The notes under the pieces were generated by a model, which ran no database searches, was not told the DNA's origin, and saw only the letters and a list, made by a program, of their open reading frames with translations. A stretch of 8,589 nt of DNA from an uncultured Collinsella sp. GTDB taxonomy: Bacteria > Actinomycetota > Coriobacteriia > Coriobacteriales > Coriobacteriaceae. The stretch lies in NCBI GenBank assembly GCA_900550785.1, contig URTL01000085.1, positions 1 to 8,589 of the forward strand, read 5' to 3'. A program made the position numbers and the translations under genes. Shown here one piece after another: positions 5,338-8,589 of this stretch (position 1 is the stretch's first letter; every line of letters begins with the position of its first letter).

Positions 5338-5376
5338 TCGTCTCCAGTTCGCCGCAGGGTCGCGGCCCCATATGGG

Positions 5377-5382
5377 TATACT
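5377..5382 (+). promoter_or_regulatory. Probable -10 element (TATACT) of the peptidase gene
   Basis: GTATACT is shared with the region before the gene at 2755. The element lies 52 bases before the ATG at 5435. No good -35 is visible 16-18 bp upstream. The leader would start near 5389. Confidence 0.45.
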
Positions 5383-5402
5383 CTCGAGGATTCGACTCGA
5401 TT

Positions 5403-5418
5403 CGCCCCTGTTGGGGCG
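5403..5418 (+). promoter_or_regulatory. Hairpin in the peptidase leader next to the ribosome binding site
   Basis: CGCCCC (5403-5408) and GGGGCG (5413-5418) form a perfect 6-bp stem with the loop TGTT. It ends two bases before AAAGGAG (5421-5427). There is no U-run, so it is not a terminator. It may stabilise the mRNA 5' end or influence ribosome access. A weaker TCGAG/CTCGA pair lies at 5384-5400. Confidence 0.45.
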
Positions 5419-5434
5419 TCAAAGGAGACTGCAT

Positions 5435-8400
5435 ATGCCCACCACCTCAACCGACCCGCGCGCCGCTGCCGCCGCGCTGCTGGTGCCCGGCACTACCTGC
5501 CACGGCTTTGCCGTCGAGCGCTGTGAGACCGTGCCCGAGCTCGACTCGGACGCTTACGTGCTGCGACACACTACCTCGGGCGCTCGCCTGCTGTACCTGG
5601 CGTGCGACGACGAGAACAAGGCCTTTGCCATTGGCTTTAAGACGCCGCCGGCCGATTCCACCGGTGTGTTCCATATTCTTGAGCACTCGGTGCTGTGCGG
5701 ATCGGCCAAGTTTCCCGTCAAGGAGCCGTTCGTGGACCTGATCAAGAGCTCCATGCAGACGTTCCTCAACGCCATGACCTACCCCGACAAGACCATCTAC
5801 CCCGTTGCCACCACCAACGAGCAGGATCTGTACAACCTGATGGACGTGTATCTGGACGCGGTGTTCAACCCGGCCATCTATACCAAGCCCACCATTTTTG
5901 AGCAGGAGGGCTGGCACTACGAGCTGGACCTGCCGGAGGACGCCGAGGTCGACAGCAGCTCCGCGAGCCTGCGCGAGGGCACGCTGCGCTATAACGGCGT
6001 GGTGTTCAACGAGATGAAGGGTGCGCTGTCCGACCCCATGAGTGTGCTGGACGATGCCGTCAACGCCGCGCTCTATCCCGACACCGCCTATGCGCACGAG
6101 AGCGGTGGCGATCCGCGCGCGATTCCCGAACTCACCTACGAGCAGTTCCTGGATACGCACGTGCGCCACTACAATCCTTCCAACTCCTACATCACGCTCT
6201 ACGGCGACCTGAACGTGGACCGCGCGCTGGCCTTTTTGGACGAGCGCTATCTGTCGCAGCCGAGTGCCGCGAGCCGCCGCATGGACGCCGCCGTCGCGGC
6301 CGGCGAGGACCCGTCCACGCTGGCGCCCAATCCTCTGGGCGTGCAAGCGCCCGTGACCTGCGAGTATAGGCGCGTCGAGATGGCTACCACGCCCGAGAAC
6401 GCCCTGGTGGGCCTGGGCCTTGTGCTGGGCAGCGCGCTCGACCGCAAGCGCACGATCGCGGCGGATATCCTGTTTGAGGCGCTGCTGGGCTCCAACGAGG
6501 CGCCGGTTAAGAAGGCCATTCTGGCCGCCGGCCTGGGCGGCAACGTGGTGAGCTACACCGCGGCCGAGAGCCTGCAGCCCTACGAGCTCATCATGCTGCA
6601 AAACGCACAGCCCGGCGTGGCGCGCGAGCTGCGCCGCGTGTTCCAGGACGCCTGCCGCGACCTATGCGAGCATGGCGTTCCGCGCGAGCGCCTGGAAGCC
6701 ATCATCAGCAGCAACGAATACGACCTGCGTCAGCGCGACTACGGCATCGCCGACGGCGTGGCCATTGCGTGCGACGCGCTGAGCACGTGGCTCTACGATG
6801 ACGACGCCGCGACGCTGGCGCTCAAGTACGGCCCGGTGTACGAGGAGCTGCGTAGCGAGCTGGACGGCAGCTATTTTGAGGACCTGCTGCGCGAGCTGGT
6901 GCTGCAGAACGATCACATGGCGCTGGTCGAGCTGGTGCCGGTGGACGCTGCCGAGGGTTCGGAGGGCGCCGAGGCCGCCGAGCTGGCAGCCAAGCGCGAT
7001 GCCATGACCGATGCCGAGCTGGCCGACGTGGTCGAGCGCACGGCCGCGCTGCGTGCCGCGCAGGAGGCGGAAGACACGCCCGAGGCCAAGGCCACGCTGC
7101 CGCGCCTGCGCGTGTCCGACATTGGCGAGGCGCGCCCCGAGCCGCCGCTGATCGTGGACACGACCGCACCCATCCCCTGCCTGCGCCACGGCATCCCCAC
7201 CAACCGTCTGGCCTACGCCATGCAGTATTTCGACCTGAGCCGCGTCGCGTTTGAGGACCTGCCCTATGTGACGCTGCTCTGCCGCCTGCTCAAACAGCTA
7301 CCCACGAGCGAGCACTCGGCCGAGGAGCTCGACAACTTGCTCGCCGGCAAGCTGGGCTTTTTGAGCTTTACGACCGAGGTCATGACCCAACCCGACGTGG
7401 ACGGCGTGCGCCCCTACCTGCTGGTGAGTGCCGGCGCCCTGTCCGAGAAAATCGATGCGCTGGCAAGCCTGCCGCGCGAGGTGTGGTCGAGCACGCTTTT
7501 GGCAGACGCCGACGCCGACCGCGTGCGAGACGTGCTCACGCAGATTCGCATTGGGCTTGAGCAGGGCTTTATCAACAACGGCCACTCGGCGGCGCTCGGT
7601 CGCGCGATGAGCTACAGCTCGCCTTCGGCCGTGGTGCGTGAGCAGCTCTCAGGCGTAGACTTCTACCTGTTCCTGCGCGATTTGCTCGAGCATTTTGACG
7701 AGCGCGTGGACGGGCTGCGTACCAAGCTTGCCGAGCTGGCGAAGCGTATCTTTGTGGCCGATGGCTGCATGGCGAGCTTTACCGGCAGCGACGAGGACTT
7801 TGACGCGTACTGGGATGCCGCGGGCGACCTGGGGCTGGGTGCGGGCGATGGTGCCGACCGCGGCGCGCTCGCGGTGCCGACGCCGTGCGACCGCCACGAG
7901 GCTTTCGTGATCCCCAGCGACATCTGCTTTGCCGCGCGTGCGTGCGATCCGCGTCGCCTGGGCATTGACGTGACAGGCGCTTGGGCCGTGGCTGCCAACG
8001 CGCTCTCCTACGATTACCTGTGGAACGAGATTCGCGTGAAGGGCGGTGCGTACGGCTGCGGATTCCGCGCAGCCGGCGAGCGCCAGACGGCGTTCTACAC
8101 CTACCGCGACCCGGCGATCGATCCTTCGATTGAGCGCGTGGAGCGCGCGGGCGCATGGCTTGGCAGCTTTGAGCCCGACGAGGCCGCCTTTGAGGGCTTT
8201 ATCGTGAGCTGCGTAAGCGGCATGGACGCGCCGGTGAAGCCGTACGCGCTCACCAAGCGCCGCAACACGACCTACCTGGCCGGGCTCGATCCGCACGCAC
8301 GCGAGGAGCGCCGCGCCCAGATGCTCGCCGCCACGCCCGGTGAGCTTCGCTCGCTCGGCGCCGACGTGACGCGCATCGCAGCCGTCTCACCCACCTGCGT

Positions 8401-8467
8401 CTTTGGCGGCCGAGACGTCATCGCCAAGAGCAACGCCGGCTTTAACGTCATCGACCTGCTGGGCTAA
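5435..8467 (+). CDS. M16C family zinc metallopeptidase (PreP/Cym1/PITRM1-like)
   Basis: The 1010-residue product has the inverted zinc motif HILEH (H80, E83, H84; E83 is the catalytic base). The third zinc ligand is probably E193 in GVVFNEMKG. Other M16C marks follow: LNAMTYPDKTIYPVA (111-125), FEQEGWHYEL, the M16C-associated hinge around 510-740 with TPEAKATLPRLRVSDI, and the C-terminal RVKGGAYGCGF, where R867 and Y873 are expected to contact substrate. Enzymes of this clan form a closing two-half chamber and degrade short unstructured peptides. No signal peptide is seen, so the bacterial enzyme is presumably cytosolic. ATG 5435 has AAAGGAG 7 bases upstream. The in-frame ATG 21 codons earlier overlaps the -10 box. 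Compared with PITRM1 from memory, about 12 extra acidic and serine-rich residues (165-180) lie between HxxEH and E193. Strong GC-rich codon use suggests a long-resident core gene. It is monocistronic, with its own terminator. Confidence 0.95.
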   Translation: MPTTSTDPRAAAAALLVPGTTCHGFAVERCETVPELDSDAYVLRHTTSGARLLYLACDDENKAFAIGFKTPPADSTGVFHILEHSVLCGSAKFPVKEPFVDLIKSSMQTFLNAMTYPDKTIYPVATTNEQDLYNLMDVYLDAVFNPAIYTKPTIFEQEGWHYELDLPEDAEVDSSSASLREGTLRYNGVVFNEMKGALSDPMSVLDDAVNAALYPDTAYAHESGGDPRAIPELTYEQFLDTHVRHYNPSNSYITLYGDLNVDRALAFLDERYLSQPSAASRRMDAAVAAGEDPSTLAPNPLGVQAPVTCEYRRVEMATTPENALVGLGLVLGSALDRKRTIAADILFEALLGSNEAPVKKAILAAGLGGNVVSYTAAESLQPYELIMLQNAQPGVARELRRVFQDACRDLCEHGVPRERLEAIISSNEYDLRQRDYGIADGVAIACDALSTWLYDDDAATLALKYGPVYEELRSELDGSYFEDLLRELVLQNDHMALVELVPVDAAEGSEGAEAAELAAKRDAMTDAELADVVERTAALRAAQEAEDTPEAKATLPRLRVSDIGEARPEPPLIVDTTAPIPCLRHGIPTNRLAYAMQYFDLSRVAFEDLPYVTLLCRLLKQLPTSEHSAEELDNLLAGKLGFLSFTTEVMTQPDVDGVRPYLLVSAGALSEKIDALASLPREVWSSTLLADADADRVRDVLTQIRIGLEQGFINNGHSAALGRAMSYSSPSAVVREQLSGVDFYLFLRDLLEHFDERVDGLRTKLAELAKRIFVADGCMASFTGSDEDFDAYWDAAGDLGLGAGDGADRGALAVPTPCDRHEAFVIPSDICFAARACDPRRLGIDVTGAWAVAANALSYDYLWNEIRVKGGAYGCGFRAAGERQTAFYTYRDPAIDPSIERVERAGAWLGSFEPDEAAFEGFIVSCVSGMDAPVKPYALTKRRNTTYLAGLDPHAREERRAQMLAATPGELRSLGADVTRIAAVSPTCVFGGRDVIAKSNAGFNVIDLLG

Positions 8468-8472
8468 CGCAC

Positions 8473-8513
8473 AAAGGTAGATTTTTGGGACATGCCCGGA
8501 AATCTACCTTTTT
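8473..8513 (+). terminator. Rho-independent, probably bidirectional terminator of the peptidase gene
   Basis: AAAGGTAGATTT (8473-8484) and AAATCTACCTTT (8500-8511) form a perfect 12-bp stem. An inner GGG/CCC pair (8487-8489 with 8495-8497) shortens the loop, and two more T bases extend the tail. The A-run on the other side would make it work in both directions. It starts five bases after the stop codon. Confidence 0.85.
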
Positions 8514-8589
8514 CTGCGGCTTGGGCGAGGCGGCGCAGCCCACCGCGGCGGTTTGTCTCGATCTGTAACATCTAGACGGCAATATCGGC
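8514..8589. other. Start of the next intergenic region
   Basis: These 76 bases after the terminator hold no start with a ribosome binding site and no clear promoter pair. The last part (GATCTGTAACATCTAGACGG, 8560-8579) is less GC-rich and may belong to the promoter region of a gene beyond the window. Confidence 0.3.

Noticed and set aside
1..5340. Prophage or integrative element with a defined tRNA attachment site
   Set aside because: The tRNA 3' end (AGAAGTTCAAATCTTCT region) is not repeated elsewhere in the window, and no integrase, excisionase or phage gene is seen. Only the weak 17-bp near-repeat remains, which is reported separately.
5041..5434. Overlapping minus-strand open frames with repeated NESGY(S/L)DG peptides
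   Set aside because: The peptide repeats are only the translation of the DNA repeat modules. The frames overlap the nested palindrome and promoter DNA, and they lack ribosome binding sites. Module spacing also breaks frame between the last two copies.
5094..5741. Plus-strand open frame with repeated RPNIHSR peptides
   Set aside because: It crosses the palindrome and then runs out of frame into the peptidase gene. The repeated peptide again mirrors the DNA repeat.
5447..8296. Long minus-strand open frames opposite the peptidase gene
   Set aside because: They are antisense shadows caused by high GC and codon bias, with His/Arg/Gly/Val-rich composition and no domain. The M16C frame is unambiguous.

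Overview
The window looks like a chromosomal segment of a GC-rich gut Actinomycetota, most likely Coriobacteriia and probably Collinsella. This is inferred from the strong G/C third-codon bias, the AAGGAG-type ribosome binding sites and the general look of the proteins. No sequence search could be run, so the taxonomy is tentative.

Layout. The window opens with the last 31 bases of a tRNA gene (T-arm, acceptor strand, CCA) and its intrinsic terminator. From about 80 to 5340 there is a mixed-strand accessory region. It holds a DUF5710-type zinc protein (+, 326-1012), a two-gene minus-strand unit made of an HNH endonuclease (1457-2539) and a small zinc-ribbon protein (1050-1334), an unrecognised 163-residue protein (+, 2755-3246), and an AlbA_2/HATPase_c_4/winged-helix regulator-like protein (-, 3347-4813). 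From 5435 to 8467 lies a very GC-rich gene for an M16C (PreP/Cym1-type) zinc metallopeptidase. It is closed by a perfect 12-bp stem terminator.

The most unusual part is the roughly 620-bp gap between the divergent AlbA_2 and peptidase genes. It contains, in order, a cluster of TATCTCTC repeats in both orientations, a 7-bp inverted repeat around a probable minus-strand promoter, a compact 31-bp interrupted palindrome, a second TATCTCTC cluster, and a 130-bp nested palindrome built from two different repeat modules, followed by two more direct copies of one module. The first cluster would lie in the leader of the AlbA_2-type mRNA. It could therefore act as a set of operators for autoregulation or as an RNA structure. 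The nested palindrome looks like a mobile or extragenic palindromic element.

How the genes relate. The HNH protein has an N-terminal region of unknown fold fused to a canonical HNH_2 nuclease, with no methyltransferase nearby. This fits a modification-dependent (type IV-like) restriction enzyme or another stand-alone defence nuclease. Its location just downstream of a tRNA gene, among small zinc proteins and a Schlafen-like AlbA_2 protein, fits a tRNA-adjacent accessory island. However, there is no integrase, transposase or convincing attachment site in the window. A 16/17-bp near-repeat (81-97 and 5321-5337) brackets the accessory genes and is only suggestive. No CRISPR array, rRNA or insertion sequence was found.
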